NCBI GenBank assembly: GCA_017469785.1
Contig: JAFUFU010000045.1
Span: 1-64,000 of the forward strand
Length of the DNA stretch: 64,000 nucleotides
DNA from: Treponema sp.
GTDB taxonomy: Bacteria; Spirochaetota; Spirochaetia; Treponematales; Treponemataceae
Reading direction: 5' to 3'
Shown: positions 7,034-15,860 of the stretch, one piece after another
How positions within the stretch are numbered: the first letter of the stretch is position 1
Layout of the letters: the number at the start of each line of letters is the position of its first letter
Made by a program: the position numbers and the translations under genes
The notes under the pieces: model-generated
Told to the model about the DNA's origin: nothing
Databases searched by the model: none
What the model saw: only the letters and a program-made list of their open reading frames with translations

Positions 7034-7948
7034 ATGGAAGAATCAAATGCAGCAGAACTTGCAAAAACTGTCGGTGCAGAAACTGCCAATCAAATGCAGC
7101 AGTTTTTTCATGTAAACGAAATCGTGAACTACGTGAAGGAGCCTGAGCATATTGTAAAATTTGCTACGGGCGTCATTGCGATTTTGATTTTCTGGATTGT
7201 TTACCGCATTATCCGCATGATTATCAAAAAGGGGGCTTCACGAAAATTTGAGCCGGCTACGGTAAAAACGCTTTCAAAAACAATCAGCTATGTTTTCTAT
7301 GTGCTTATCGTCATGTATGTTTTGGGGCTGTTCGGTATAAATCTTACTGCGATATGGGGGGCTGCCGGAATCGCTGGTGTTGCAATCGGCTTTGCTGCTC
7401 AGACAACGGTGAGCAATCTTATTTCCGGATTTTTCATTCTTACTGAAAAGACAATGAAAATCGGCGACTTTATTGAGGTTGATGGTGTTTCTGGCACAGT
7501 CTATAAGGTCGGACTGCTTTCAATTATGGTAAATACGCCGAACAATCAGCTTATCCGAATCCCAAGCTCGGCTATTATCAATACTAAGCTTATGAATTAT
7601 TCGAGCTATGATTACCGACGCTATATTTTTGAGGTCAGCGTTGATTATTCAACTGATTTGGACAAAGCTGTCGAAGTCCTTAAATCTGTTCCGGCCCGTT
7701 GTTCCCTTGTCGTGAATGATAATCCGAACTATGCGTCTAAAGTTCTTGTTACTGGTTGCGAAGACTCCGGAATCGGTATGAACCTTATCGTATGGTGCGA
7801 GCGTCCGAATTTCTTCGACATGAAGACAGAGGTTTGTATTCAGACTGTGAAAGCCTTCAACGAAAATGGAATCAACATTCCGTACAATCGCGTGGATGTT
7901 TCAATGCTTACAGACAAGACGATTCCATCACTTTCATTTAAAGCATAA
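7034..7948 (+). CDS. MscS-type small-conductance mechanosensitive channel
   Basis: This 304-residue inner-membrane protein has three helices in about residues 38-140. The third, pore-lining helix is Gly/Ala-rich: GAAGIAGVAIGFAAQTTVSNLISGFFIL. The cytoplasmic beta domain follows (MKIGDFIEVDGVSGTVYKVGLLSIMV, then IRIPSSAIINTKLMNYS), then the alpha/beta C-terminal domain. Channels of this family release solutes under hypo-osmotic shock. It has an AAAGGAG ribosome site. Length and motifs fit a simple YggB-type channel. Confidence 0.95.
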   Translation: MEESNAAELAKTVGAETANQMQQFFHVNEIVNYVKEPEHIVKFATGVIAILIFWIVYRIIRMIIKKGASRKFEPATVKTLSKTISYVFYVLIVMYVLGLFGINLTAIWGAAGIAGVAIGFAAQTTVSNLISGFFILTEKTMKIGDFIEVDGVSGTVYKVGLLSIMVNTPNNQLIRIPSSAIINTKLMNYSSYDYRRYIFEVSVDYSTDLDKAVEVLKSVPARCSLVVNDNPNYASKVLVTGCEDSGIGMNLIVWCERPNFFDMKTEVCIQTVKAFNENGINIPYNRVDVSMLTDKTIPSLSFKA

Positions 7949-8025
7949 TATGCACAATTTTCGGGGAAAAAGGCAAAAAATGTACAGATTTTTGTATTTT
8001 CTCTCGCTATACTGATTTCAGAACT

Positions 8026-9399
8026 ATGGCAGAGAAACTTTTTTCCCGAAAAGACTTACAAAGACTTATCTTTCCGCTTGTTGCGGAGCAATTTCTGGCG
8101 ATGACAATCGGCGCTTGTGACACCGTGATGGTCTCCTCTGTGGGCGAGGCCGGTGTTTCGGGCGTTTCCCTTATCGACCAGCTCACCCAGCTTTTTATCC
8201 AGCTCTTTGCGGCTTTTGCCACTGGCGGAGCTGTGGTTTCCAGCCAGTATCTTGGTCACAAGGCTGATGAAAATGCCCGCACGGCCGCCAGGCAGCTTCT
8301 CTACATCTCGACTTTTGCGGCCATTGCCATTATTGCAGTCTGCCTGCCCCTGAAATCTTTTATCCTCAATCTCATTTACGGCAAAATCGATGAGAGCGTA
8401 ATGCAGAACGCCCTTGTTTACTTTGTCTGGGTTTTGCTTTCATTTCCTTTTTTGGCCATTTACAATTCCTGTGCGGCTCTTTTCCGTTCCATGGGTAACA
8501 GCAAAATTTCCCTCAAAGTGAGTCTTATGATGAATCTTACCAACATTGCCGGAAACGCGCTTTTGATTTACGGGGCAAAAATCGGCGTGGCAGGTGCCGG
8601 AATCGCCACCCTTGTCAGCCGAATCGTCGCCGCCATCGTTATGCTTTACCTGCTTGCCCGTCCTGGCGCGAAAATCAACAGCCGTATTTATCTTGAAAAA
8701 CTCTGGAAAATCGAAATCCGCTTTGACATGATTCGGAAAATTCTCAGGGTGGCAATCCCCAGCGGAATCGAAAATTCGGTCTTCCATATCGGAAAAATTC
8801 TGGTCTACTCATTCATGTCTGGCTTCGGTCTTGCCGCCATCGCCGCCAACGCAATCACCAACACAATCGCCAGCTTCTCCAATATTCCGGCTCAGGCAAT
8901 CGGTCTTTCCAGCGTCACGGTTATCGGTCAGTGCATCGGCGCGGGTGAAAAGGAGCAGGCGAAGTCTTACGGCCGCAAGTTGATGAAAGAGGCTTACATC
9001 GGCATGTTCTGTGTCGCGACGGCAATTTTCCTTCTTGCGCCCCTTTTGGTGAGGGCTTTCAATCTCTCCGACGAGGCCCGCTTGCTTGCGACAGGCGTTA
9101 TCCGCACTTGCATGGTGGCGAACATTTTCTTCTGGCCCATGTCTTTTACCATGCCAAACATTCTCCGTGCTTCGGGCGATGCAAAATTCACAATGGTCGT
9201 CTCCAATATCAGCATGTGGCTTTTCCGCGTCCTTTTCAGCTTTCTCATTTCAAAATATCTTCTGTTCAAATTCCCGGAGAATACGGCCCTTGCCCTTTAC
9301 GGAATCTGGTTCGGAATGTACATTGACTGGGTTTTCCGCGGGCTTTGCTTTGGGCTTAGGTTTCATAGGAATCGCTGGCTTGATAAAAGGGTCATTTAA
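8026..9399 (+). CDS. MATE-family efflux transporter (first of two)
   Basis: This 457-residue protein has about 12 membrane helices in two six-helix halves. The first half starts with RLIFPLVAEQFLAMTIGACDTVMVSSVGEAGVSGVSLID, the usual MATE opening. The second starts near residue 235 with IRKILRVAIPSGIENSVFHIGK. MATE proteins export cationic drugs or metabolites using Na+ or H+ gradients. Substrate is unknown. A TATACT box 24 bases upstream may be its -10 element. A second MATE gene lies at 51208 and is clearly different in sequence. Confidence 0.93.
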   Translation: MAEKLFSRKDLQRLIFPLVAEQFLAMTIGACDTVMVSSVGEAGVSGVSLIDQLTQLFIQLFAAFATGGAVVSSQYLGHKADENARTAARQLLYISTFAAIAIIAVCLPLKSFILNLIYGKIDESVMQNALVYFVWVLLSFPFLAIYNSCAALFRSMGNSKISLKVSLMMNLTNIAGNALLIYGAKIGVAGAGIATLVSRIVAAIVMLYLLARPGAKINSRIYLEKLWKIEIRFDMIRKILRVAIPSGIENSVFHIGKILVYSFMSGFGLAAIAANAITNTIASFSNIPAQAIGLSSVTVIGQCIGAGEKEQAKSYGRKLMKEAYIGMFCVATAIFLLAPLLVRAFNLSDEARLLATGVIRTCMVANIFFWPMSFTMPNILRASGDAKFTMVVSNISMWLFRVLFSFLISKYLLFKFPENTALALYGIWFGMYIDWVFRGLCFGLRFHRNRWLDKRVI

Positions 9400-9472
9400 A
9401 AAAATATTTAAATTATTCCGATTCTGCGTTACAATTTCAGAAAGCTATTGTTTAACAGAAAAGGAGTAAGCA

Positions 9473-10171
9473 ATGAAAAAATTTATTTCTGTAATCGCGG
9501 CTCTCAGCGCTGCGGCATTGTTCGTCAGCTGTGGTTCTACAAAGAACACTGTTCAGGTAAGCTCACAGAATGTGAAAGTTGAACGCGTTGACTGGCAGGG
9601 GTTGAGTACAGGTTCTATGCCGCCGGCATGGCTTGAGGCAGTCACTTCCGGTGATGTGGATGCAGTCGCAAAAGCCCTTGATGTTGACTCAAAACAGAAT
9701 AAGGTATTCGTTATCAGCAATTCTGGTCCGAATCTTGATTTCTTAAAAGCATGGACTGATAACGTTGATGTTGTTTCTGAGGTTTCTGGTTCTATGAGTC
9801 GTGTAGTCGGTCAGTCTGTTCAGGCAAACATGACAGGAACACCCGAAGAGGTTCAGAAAAATGTCGAGCAGGCCGTTACTGTAGCTTCAAGCGTTGAGCT
9901 TATTGGTCTTGAAAAACGCGCTTCTTATTGGGTTCAGACCCGACGCCTCAAAACAGGTGTGAAAGAGCCGTCAAGCGATGCTGACTATGAGCCGGCCGTC
10001 TATACATACTATGTCGTTTACACCATGTCAAATGAAGTTTTCGAGAAATCTTTGGATTCAGCAATGGAGCGCGGTATCTCTGAGAATACTGAGAACGCCA
10101 GCGTGCTCAAACAGATTATTACAGCCAGCCTGGCAAAAACCTTGATTCCTGATGTTGACCTGGATTTATAG
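9473..10171 (+). CDS. Lipoprotein, first gene of the LpoB/LPP20-type operon
   Basis: This 232-residue lipoprotein has lipobox LFVSC (Cys near residue 20). The mature part has an N-terminal PPAWLEAVTSGD motif like that in LPP20 proteins, and a long alpha/beta region with repeated charged helices (EEVQKNVEQAVTVASS, EKSLDSAMERGIS). It lacks a clear known domain but is similar in style to the LPP20-like protein three genes on. It starts a four-gene lipoprotein operon with short gaps (13 and 24 bases, then an overlap). It probably acts in the periplasm or at the outer membrane. Function is not known. Confidence 0.7.
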   Translation: MKKFISVIAALSAAALFVSCGSTKNTVQVSSQNVKVERVDWQGLSTGSMPPAWLEAVTSGDVDAVAKALDVDSKQNKVFVISNSGPNLDFLKAWTDNVDVVSEVSGSMSRVVGQSVQANMTGTPEEVQKNVEQAVTVASSVELIGLEKRASYWVQTRRLKTGVKEPSSDADYEPAVYTYYVVYTMSNEVFEKSLDSAMERGISENTENASVLKQIITASLAKTLIPDVDLDL

Positions 10172-10184
10172 GCAGGAGTTTTAA

Positions 10185-10790
10185 ATGAAGAAATTCGCGA
10201 TTATCTTTGCTGGCTGCATGGCTCTTTCATTGATTTCATGCGGCTCGACAAGCAATGCTGTTTCCCGCTACGAGGAAGGAGCTGATGTCAAGGATATTAC
10301 CGGCTATTGGAACGAGAACGACATCAAATTAGTGTGCGAAAAACTGATTTCAGGCTGTATCGCTTCCCCCCGTGTGGCGAACTTCAAGGCCTTAAATGGG
10401 CGTGACCCGGTTGCGATTGTCGGAAAAATTTCTAACAAGAGCAGCGAGCATATCGATACGGCGATGGTCGCAAAGCGATTCCAGACGGCAATCATCAACA
10501 GTGGCGTGATGGAATTTGTTGCCGACAGCGAGCAACGGCTTGCACTTAGGGAAGAAAAGGTCGATCAGGCTGAGAATGCCTACGATACGGCAAAATCAAT
10601 CGGTAACGAGCTTGCCGCTGATTACATGCTTCAGGGAACTGTTTATTCACATGTTGATGAGGAGGGGCTTGAATCTGTCAGGACATATCAGGTTGATGCA
10701 CAACTCATTGACATAGAATCAAACAAAATTCTCTGGCAGGATGAAAAGACGATAAGCAAATACATCAAAAAATCTGCAAAAAAACTGTAA
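10185..10790 (+). CDS. LpoB-like penicillin-binding-protein activator lipoprotein
   Basis: This 201-residue lipoprotein has lipobox LISC. It has the hallmarks of the LpoB family: DITGYWNENDIKLVCEKLISGCI, then RDPVAIVGKISNKSSEHIDTAMVAKRFQTAII, and C-terminal VDAQLIDIESNKILWQDEKTISK. In enterobacteria LpoB is an outer-membrane lipoprotein that activates PBP1B. Spirochaetal homologues are less studied and usually sit beside COG3014 and LPP20 lipoproteins, as here. A role in cell-envelope synthesis is inferred. Confidence 0.85.
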   Translation: MKKFAIIFAGCMALSLISCGSTSNAVSRYEEGADVKDITGYWNENDIKLVCEKLISGCIASPRVANFKALNGRDPVAIVGKISNKSSEHIDTAMVAKRFQTAIINSGVMEFVADSEQRLALREEKVDQAENAYDTAKSIGNELAADYMLQGTVYSHVDEEGLESVRTYQVDAQLIDIESNKILWQDEKTISKYIKKSAKKL

Positions 10791-10814
10791 TTGTACTGAG
10801 GGAGGAAATTTCAG

Positions 10815-12329
10815 ATGAAAAGAACGGCCTTTTTTGGCTTTCTGTCAGTTCTAGTTTCCTCTCTTTTTGTCTCCTGCGCTTCTACAAAAATGACTACTCC
10901 TGAATATCTAGGTTATTTGGATGATGGAGACTACAAAAAGTGCATAGCTTTCCTTGAAAAAAAAAATAAAAAAAACAATGACAATCTCATTCGCGACAAT
11001 TTTGACATCGCGATGATGAAGCACTATCAAAAAGACTATGATTCCTCGCTTTCAATTTTAAATACTACGGACCGTCTCATGGAGGATTCGGTTACGAAGA
11101 GCATCACGAAAGACATCGAATCGCTTTTTCTCAATGATAATGCCACTGAATATGCCGGAACTCCATACGAATATGTTTATATCAATATTTTCAACGCGCT
11201 GAACTATTATAATCAGGGAAATACGGAAGAGGCTGCCGTTGAAGTTCGCAGGCTGAACGAAAAACAGAGAAAATTTTTGAATATGTACGGAGAGATCGTC
11301 AAAAACGATGCTTCTTCAAAACTAGAGATTCCTGAAACATACAGACTTTTAAAACTGGACACTAATCCTATAATTGATAATACTCCGTCTTCGCCATCGG
11401 AGTCTGATATTTTCCGTGATTCTCCGACGGCTCGGTATTTGAGTATCGTGTTCGCCATGATGGATGACAGCGTGAACAACAGCTGGAACATTTCATCTGA
11501 TACGGCGAATTTCAAGGTTCTGAATCCTGATTTTGACATTGATTCTGAGGGGCACATTTCAGAGGGCATGGGGCGGCTTGATGTGCTTGCTTTTTCAGGC
11601 CTTATCGGGCGGCGTGGCGAAAAACGTGTGATAATCGGGCCCTTTCCAGGAATACAGTTTCCCGTGGGAAAACATTTTGTGTACGTTCCGCCCTTTGATT
11701 TGGAATTCGTGTATCCTGCTTTTCCGCCACCGCAGGAAAAACTTGAGCCATATATCGCGCCTGTTTTAGGATGGGGACCGTCGTTTACAATTTATCCCGG
11801 AAAAAACGAGATTATAAAAATGCCTCGGAATCAAGTCGATTCGATACGTGTTGTCTTTGCCGGCTCTCTTTCTGGGCGGCAGATGAGTCTTTCTCTTCTG
11901 GAGGATTACAATTATGCTGTTCAGCGGGACGTGAATACAAAGGCAAAGGCTGCCTACGGGAAGAGCATCAAGCGCAGTTTGGTCAAAAAGTTCACGGCTG
12001 TGGCGGCTTCAACCGCCGGCTTGCTTATGGCGGAAAATGCCGTCAGTAAGGAAGAAAATATCCTGACTGTCGGCCTTTATGCCGCTGCCTATTTAAGCGC
12101 GGCAAAAGCAATAGATCAGGTTGACAAAACTGAACAGGCTGACATCCGGCAGGTATATGCGCTTCCAGCCCAGGCTTACGCTTCGGGGATTGAACTTCCG
12201 GCCGGAAAATATTCATTTAAAGTTCAGTATTTATCAAAAAAAGGTGTTATACTAGGAGAAGAGAGTTTCACTGATATTGAGGTAAAATCCGGAAAAACGG
12301 TTTTAGTGGAGTCAACATGTCAAAAATAA
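10815..12329 (+). CDS. COG3014-type lipoprotein
   Basis: This 504-residue lipoprotein has lipobox FVSC. The N-terminal half is helical and TPR-like (LGYLDDGDYKKCIAFLEKKNKK, FNALNYYNQGNTEEAAVEVRRLNEKQ). The middle holds a hydrophobic Pro/Gly-rich block (VIIGPFPGIQFPVGKHFVYVPP). A beta-rich C-terminal domain follows, with RALPAQAYASGIELPAGKY-like sequence. This layout fits the uncharacterised COG3014 family that accompanies LpoB-like proteins. It overlaps the next gene by 13 bases, which suggests coupled translation. Its envelope location is well supported; its role is unknown. Confidence 0.78.
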   Translation: MKRTAFFGFLSVLVSSLFVSCASTKMTTPEYLGYLDDGDYKKCIAFLEKKNKKNNDNLIRDNFDIAMMKHYQKDYDSSLSILNTTDRLMEDSVTKSITKDIESLFLNDNATEYAGTPYEYVYINIFNALNYYNQGNTEEAAVEVRRLNEKQRKFLNMYGEIVKNDASSKLEIPETYRLLKLDTNPIIDNTPSSPSESDIFRDSPTARYLSIVFAMMDDSVNNSWNISSDTANFKVLNPDFDIDSEGHISEGMGRLDVLAFSGLIGRRGEKRVIIGPFPGIQFPVGKHFVYVPPFDLEFVYPAFPPPQEKLEPYIAPVLGWGPSFTIYPGKNEIIKMPRNQVDSIRVVFAGSLSGRQMSLSLLEDYNYAVQRDVNTKAKAAYGKSIKRSLVKKFTAVAASTAGLLMAENAVSKEENILTVGLYAAAYLSAAKAIDQVDKTEQADIRQVYALPAQAYASGIELPAGKYSFKVQYLSKKGVILGEESFTDIEVKSGKTVLVESTCQK

Positions 12330-13390
12330 CTGTTCGCATTGTAAAGTCTTTCTGTATCGGCGCTTTTTGTTCCGCCTTAATCGCAGGCTGTGCTTCTACT
12401 GAAAAAGCCTCCTCTTCAGGGCGGGTTCCTGAATGGGTAGATGGCTCCTATGCCGCCTATCCAAAATCAGCCTATCTTTCCGGAGTCGGCTCTGCGGTAG
12501 ATAAGAGGGCGGCCGAAATTGATGCGATAAACGAGCTTGTCGCTGTGTTCGGGCAAAAAATCACTTCTGCCGCGGCTTCTTCCCGAAGAATGGAGCTTGC
12601 CCAGAGCAAAGGAATCGTGGCCAGTTCAGAGGTCTCTTCGATTGATCAGGGCGTTCTAAGGGAAGTGGCCCAGGATGACGTGATTGCCGTTGAAATTCCT
12701 GAATTCTATGAGTCAAAATCAGAAGGAAAATGGTATGCCCTTGCTGTCATGAGCCGCGATAAGGGCACGCAGCTGTATTCAAACATGATTGAAAAGAATC
12801 AGGGGGAAATTTCCTCAATTATCGCTCAGATTGGCCAGGACAAGGAGCCGAACACGCTTCTTAATTTTTCACGCCTTGATTTTGCTGAGGAAGTCGCCAG
12901 AGTGAACGAAGGCTATCTCAAGCGTCTGACAGTCTTGAATCCGGTAATTGCCAAAAAATTTGATGCAAATTACACGCCTTCTCAGATTCATAAAATTAAG
13001 TCTGACATGGCGTCAAAAATCCCTGTCTGTGTTGATGTCTCCGAAGACTCTGACGGAAGAATAGCGAAGTCTTTTCAGGAAGTCATGTCTTCTTTCGGTT
13101 TTAATACAACGCTAGGGTCAAATGAACGTTACGTTATATCATGCAAGAATCACTTTACGGCATCAGAAAGTGCGAATTCAAAAACAAAATTCTGTGAATA
13201 TGTCGCCGAGTGCTCTCTGATTGATACATTTACTGGAGAAACGTTGGTTCCGCTGAGCATAACGGGGCGCGAAGGTTCTCCAACATATCAGAATGCCGAA
13301 ATCCGGGCAAAACAAAAAATCGCTGCAAAAGTGAAAGATGATTTTGCGCAAAGTTTTCAAAAATATCTCGGGGATTTCTCGGCCTTCTAA
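12317..13390 (+). CDS. LPP20-family lipoprotein
   Basis: This 357-residue lipoprotein has lipobox LIAGC. It has the LPP20 signature RVPEWVDGSYAAYPKSAYLSGVGSAVDKRAAEIDAINELVAVFG, in which a short PxW motif leads to an a-A-x-x-x-A helix. A second half resembles the same alpha/beta unit (VDVSEDSDGRIAKSFQEVMSSFGF). The family includes Helicobacter Lpp20, a surface antigen; its biochemical role is unknown. It closes the lipoprotein operon. Confidence 0.85.
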   Translation: MSKITVRIVKSFCIGAFCSALIAGCASTEKASSSGRVPEWVDGSYAAYPKSAYLSGVGSAVDKRAAEIDAINELVAVFGQKITSAAASSRRMELAQSKGIVASSEVSSIDQGVLREVAQDDVIAVEIPEFYESKSEGKWYALAVMSRDKGTQLYSNMIEKNQGEISSIIAQIGQDKEPNTLLNFSRLDFAEEVARVNEGYLKRLTVLNPVIAKKFDANYTPSQIHKIKSDMASKIPVCVDVSEDSDGRIAKSFQEVMSSFGFNTTLGSNERYVISCKNHFTASESANSKTKFCEYVAECSLIDTFTGETLVPLSITGREGSPTYQNAEIRAKQKIAAKVKDDFAQSFQKYLGDFSAF

Positions 13391-13454
13391 AAAAAATTGA
13401 CTTTCCAAAGTTTCTGCTAGCTTTATTGAGAAAATAGGATAAAATATATCCTGT

Positions 13455-14936
13455 ATGCAAAAACTATATTTGGAAACTCAAAAATTGGATGCTTCTTGTC
13501 GGGCTTCTTATGGCCTTAGTGAAGAAATAATGATGGAAAATGCCGCCATGGCATTGGAATTTGCCGTTCGGAATCCTTACCCAATAAGCGGGGACCGACG
13601 GCAACCCCAGAAAATTCTTATCTTGTGCGGTGGCGGAAATAACGGCGCAGACGGATATACTCTTTCCCGCAGGCTTCGCTTTGATTACGATGTCAGTATC
13701 ATACAGTTTTTTGAGCCAAAAACAAATCTTTGCAAACTTCAGGCTGAAAGGGCCGAAAAATGTGGTGTACGTTTTGTAAAGCGTGAGGATTTGTCTTTCT
13801 ACGACTTGCGTTTCACAGATATCATCGTGGATTGCGTATTCGGAAGCGGTTTCCATGGCGATTTTGATGAAAAAACACATGGCGCCTTGAACGACATGAA
13901 TCTATGCGAATGTTTCAAGATTGCTTGTGATGTTCCGAGCGGGTTGCGGGAAGACGGCACGGTTGCCGAGGGCGCTTTTATTGCGGATTTGACTGTGACT
14001 ATGGGTGCGCTGAAGACCTGTCTGTACAGCGACATGGCGAAGGATATCATAGGAACTGTAAAATGCGCAGAGCTTGGCGTAAACCGTCGTCTCTATGAGA
14101 ATTCAAGTAATTCCAGTTTTGTTAAGGGAATGCTTCTTGAGGAAAGCGATTTGCAGCTTCCCCATCGTTCCCTCTGTAACGTGAATAAGGGAAGTTTCGG
14201 TCATGTGGCCATTGCTTCCGGGGAAAAGCAGGGGGCTGCTGCAATTGCTGGTTCAGCGGCGCTCCGTTTCGGCGCGGGTCTTGTAACGCTGGTGCATAAA
14301 CATTCTTCTAAAAAGGGGCTTGATATATTCCCGGAGCTGATGGTTTCTTCAGATATTCCAGAAAAAGCTATGGTTATTGCTCTTGGAATGGGGCTTGGTT
14401 TCAATGAGGATATCTACCAGTTTTATTTTGATTACATCCTTTCTCATGGGAATATAAAGTGTGTCATTGATGCTGATGCCTGCTATGCGTCAGGCTTGAA
14501 GACATTCCTCGAAAAAAAAGAAAAAGGCGTAATACTTACTCCACATCCAAAGGAATTTCAGGCGATACTAAAAAACTGTGGATTTGGAGATTTTTCTGTC
14601 GAAGAGTGTGTGTTGAACCGCCTGGATTTGGTCGAAAGATTCTGCAAGAAATTCCCCAAGAAAACGCTCATATTAAAAGGAGCGAATTCGGTCATTGCAC
14701 ATTATGACGGCTACAAATATAAAATGTTCATAAATCCGTTCGGACGTCCCTGCCTCGCAAAGGCTGGAAGTGGCGACGTTTTGAGCGGAATGGTCGCAGC
14801 CCTGCTCGCGCAACAAAGAAAACCGCTTGATGCCGCAATCACGGCATCTCTGGCTCATTCTCTGGCTTCATGTAAAATCAAATGTGATTTTGCTATGACA
14901 CCCTATGATTTGATGCAGACTCTTGCGCAGTTGTGA
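13455..14936 (+). CDS. nnr: Bifunctional NAD(P)HX epimerase/dehydratase
   Basis: This 493-residue two-domain repair enzyme is for hydrated NADH and NADPH. The N-terminal YjeF_N epimerase domain (about 1-215) has the nucleotide loop LILCGGGNNGADGYTLSR and VDCVFGSGFHG. The C-terminal ADP- or ATP-dependent dehydratase domain (about 235-493) has GHVAIASGEKQGAAAIAGSAALRFGAG, VIDADACYAS, VILTPHPKEF and AKAGSGDVLSGMVAALLAQ. All expected motifs are present. It follows the lipoprotein operon by 64 bases and converges with the RluA-type gene, with 7 bases between stops. Confidence 0.96.
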   Translation: MQKLYLETQKLDASCRASYGLSEEIMMENAAMALEFAVRNPYPISGDRRQPQKILILCGGGNNGADGYTLSRRLRFDYDVSIIQFFEPKTNLCKLQAERAEKCGVRFVKREDLSFYDLRFTDIIVDCVFGSGFHGDFDEKTHGALNDMNLCECFKIACDVPSGLREDGTVAEGAFIADLTVTMGALKTCLYSDMAKDIIGTVKCAELGVNRRLYENSSNSSFVKGMLLEESDLQLPHRSLCNVNKGSFGHVAIASGEKQGAAAIAGSAALRFGAGLVTLVHKHSSKKGLDIFPELMVSSDIPEKAMVIALGMGLGFNEDIYQFYFDYILSHGNIKCVIDADACYASGLKTFLEKKEKGVILTPHPKEFQAILKNCGFGDFSVEECVLNRLDLVERFCKKFPKKTLILKGANSVIAHYDGYKYKMFINPFGRPCLAKAGSGDVLSGMVAALLAQQRKPLDAAITASLAHSLASCKIKCDFAMTPYDLMQTLAQL

Positions 14937-14943
14937 CGGACTT

Positions 14944-15810
14944 TCAGCGGCGTTTGCCTATTTCAATGAAATTCATATGAGCCTTGTCCTTTGCGCTCAG
15001 CCTCTTTTGCCCCAGCGTAAAGGATTCTTGTTTTTTAAGGCTCTGGCGTTCTGAAATCCAGGCCGGTGTGTCAGGATGAAGGTCGCCTTTCTCGACATAT
15101 AATTTCCATTCAGCTGGTTCAGCGGCTTCAAAACGCAGTTGCTGTCCGGTAAAAGGGTGCGTGAATTCAAGTGTTCTGGCGTGAAGACAGAGGCGGTGAA
15201 AATTGTCCGTTTTGGCACGGAAATTCTTGTCTCCTGCAAGGGGATAGCCTTTGGAAGCAAGGTGCGCTCGAATCTGGTTCTTTTTACCCGTATCCAGAGA
15301 CAGTTCAAAAAGTGTATGGGTTTTTCCGCGCAGAATCGTGGTGAAATGTGTTCTTGCGGGAACGGTTTCCTGATGCTTTTCCGTTTCTGGTGAATCCTCG
15401 TACTTTTGACTTTTCTGAGGCACAAATCCAATATTGTAGGCATTGAATGCTAGCGCATCGTCAATGAGGCCGTTCAAAGGGAGAAATTTTTTGGGATTCC
15501 TGGGATTTTCTGCTACAGCGCGGTACAGACGCTCGCTGACCATTTTGTGCCAGGAATTCATGATTTTTTTCTGTGCCGCTTCTGTGAGTGCGAACATCAT
15601 TACGCCGCTTGTGTCCCGGTCAAGCCGATGGACTGCAAAAGGGCGGTGCTTTGCGGAATATGTTCCGTTTTTGCGCATGATTTCTTCAAGAATGCCCTGA
15701 GCTGATTTGCTTTTTTCCTGAGAGGGAACGCTTAAAATTCCAGAAGGCTTGTTGATTATGCAGATATATTCATCTTCAAAAAGGATGTCGATTTTTTCAT
15801 GCTTCTTCAT
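14944..15810 (-). CDS. RluA-family rRNA/tRNA pseudouridine synthase
   Basis: This 288-residue enzyme isomerises uridine to pseudouridine in structured RNA. The catalytic motif HRLDRDTSG is at residues 61-69, with Asp64 as nucleophile. The motif INKPSGILSVPS lies at 19-30, and the C-terminal NQIRAHLASKGYPLAGD at about 198-214. There is no N-terminal S4 domain, so it belongs to the short RluA/RluC-like type. Which uridine it modifies cannot be told. The C-terminal 45 residues are Lys/Glu-rich and not part of the core. Confidence 0.93.
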   Translation of the reverse strand: MKKHEKIDILFEDEYICIINKPSGILSVPSQEKSKSAQGILEEIMRKNGTYSAKHRPFAVHRLDRDTSGVMMFALTEAAQKKIMNSWHKMVSERLYRAVAENPRNPKKFLPLNGLIDDALAFNAYNIGFVPQKSQKYEDSPETEKHQETVPARTHFTTILRGKTHTLFELSLDTGKKNQIRAHLASKGYPLAGDKNFRAKTDNFHRLCLHARTLEFTHPFTGQQLRFEAAEPAEWKLYVEKGDLHPDTPAWISERQSLKKQESFTLGQKRLSAKDKAHMNFIEIGKRR

Positions 15811-15860
15811 AGGAGAAATGATAGCGAAAAATATGGAAATTTGATACTATTTTTTCGGGT

